Part shown: in pieces, positions 63,285-64,000 of the stretch
Layout of the letters: every line of letters starts with the position of its first letter
Numbering within the stretch: the first letter of the stretch is position 1
Assembly: GCA_020091685.1 (NCBI GenBank)
Contig: CM034610.1
Location: forward strand, 30,531,134 to 30,595,133
Source of the DNA: Lutjanus erythropterus
Taxonomy: Eukaryota > Chordata > Actinopteri > Lutjaniformes > Lutjanidae
Length of the DNA stretch: 64,000 nt
Direction of reading: 5' to 3'
Notes under the pieces: generated by a model
Seen by the model: the letters and a program-made list of their open reading frames with translations, nothing else
Told to the model about the DNA's origin: nothing
Database searches by the model: none
Position numbers and translations under genes: made by a program

Positions 63285-63539
63285 CTGCAGACACACACAC
63301 ACCGCTGGTTTTACTGGTTTATTCAGGTCATTATAATCAAATAAAGTGGATCACAGATTGTGACAGTGTGTAGGAGCAGGTTTTAACTGTTAACACACTG
63401 TGAAAGTCCAGCTGCAGTTTAGTTCAGTGACTCTTACAATGTAGAACTGTCACAGTACAGGGGAGCTCCTGTGGTTGATGTTTTCATCTCATCTACCATC
63501 TAAATGTACAAAGGTTTTAACATAAGGGTTTTGAAGTGA

Positions 63540-64000
63540 CATATGTTGCCATCCAGACAACGTCTTTTTCAGAGACGTCCCTGCTTATTTCAGCAAGAAA
63601 ATGTCAAGACACATTGTGGACGTGTTCCAACAGCGTGTCTTCATAGTAAAAGAGTTCAGGTACTAGACTGAGCTGCCTGCAGTCCAGACCTGTCTCTCAT
63701 TGAAAATGTGTGGTGCATTATGAAGTACAAAATACAACAACAGAGACCCCGGACTGTTGAGCAGCTGAAGTCGTATATCAAGAAAGAATGAGAAAGAATT
63801 TCACTTTAAAGCTTCAACAATTAGTGTCCTCAGTTCACAAACACTGACTGAGTGTTGTTAAAAGAAGAGATGGTGTATCACAGTGGTAAACATGATCCTG
63901 TCACAACTTTTTTTCAACATGTTGCAGGCATCAAATTCAGAATGAGTGTATTTTTACAAAAAACAATAAAGTTTATCAGCATAAACATTAAATATCATGT
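63540..64000 (+). mobile_element. Decayed mariner/Tc1-like transposase 3' portion
   Basis: Translation of the plus strand gives a degraded DDE transposase C-terminus. The readable block CSPDLSLIENVW starts at 63678, matching the SPDLSPIENVW motif that carries catalytic acidic residues, and TVEQLKSYIKKE follows. Surrounding frames are broken by stops and indels, so it is inactive. An AATAAAG follows near the right edge, where the element continues off-window. It lies antisense to ryr2 in the intron before w1. Confidence 0.8.

Noticed and set aside
692..63284. RyR1 or RyR3 as the gene identity
   Set aside because: Linker, SPRY and phosphorylation-loop runs match RyR2 as remembered. RyR1 and RyR3 differ at [23 protein letters not shown] and RRISQxSQ.

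Overview
This window is vertebrate nuclear DNA, almost certainly from a teleost (ray-finned) fish. It lies inside one very large gene on the minus strand: ryr2, the cardiac/brain-type ryanodine receptor, an intracellular calcium-release channel. I can place 62 consecutive coding exons between 63284 (5' side) and 692 (3' side). Apart from the damaged exons below, every intron is GT-AG and codon phase agrees across every junction. Together the exons carry about 8.7 kb of coding sequence, roughly residues 475 to 3390 of a protein of about 4970. The first exons, the calmodulin-binding region, the pore and the stop codon lie outside the window. The RyR2 assignment (not RyR1 or RyR3) rests on runs such as [40 protein letters not shown] and the RRIS phospho-loop, compared with family sequences from memory. 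Teleosts often keep two ryr2 copies, and I cannot say which this is. The fish origin follows from kb-scale introns and fish-type repeats (hAT MITEs, tRNA-derived SINE scraps, an L1/Tx1-like LINE tail, mariner-like remnants).

Layout along the gene, right to left: 63.3-58.7 kb, end of the N-terminal solenoid; 58.1-55.9 kb, SPRY1; 54.3-48.2 kb, RY1/RY2 repeats; 48.0-44.6 kb, SPRY2; 42.9-38.1 kb, variable linker and SPRY3; 37.9-28.3 kb, junctional solenoid, including the divergent 659-base exon and the S2030-type site; 25.9-19.1 kb, bridging solenoid; 18.8-15.7 kb, RY3/RY4 with the S2808/S2814-type phosphorylation loop; 15.4-0.7 kb, second part of the bridging solenoid.

The introns hold many mobile elements and tandem repeats. 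Elements with target-site duplications include a 1.1 kb hAT element (7267-8390), two hAT MITEs (39619-39880 and 11017-11225) and a LINE 3' tail (27488-27775). Others are an L1/Tx1-like LINE 3' end, a foldback element nested in another element, mariner-like remnants, repeat families present twice or more, a 22-bp minisatellite of about 29 units, and many (CA/TG)n tracts, several directly abutting splice acceptors.

The most striking anomaly is a cluster of small deletions confined to four of five neighbouring exons between 11.7 and 15.8 kb. They break the reading frame of an otherwise intact gene. A local consensus or gap-fill error is the likeliest cause, but a real lesion is not excluded. I found no second protein-coding gene, no intact tRNA or rRNA gene, no CRISPR array and no novel multi-gene system.
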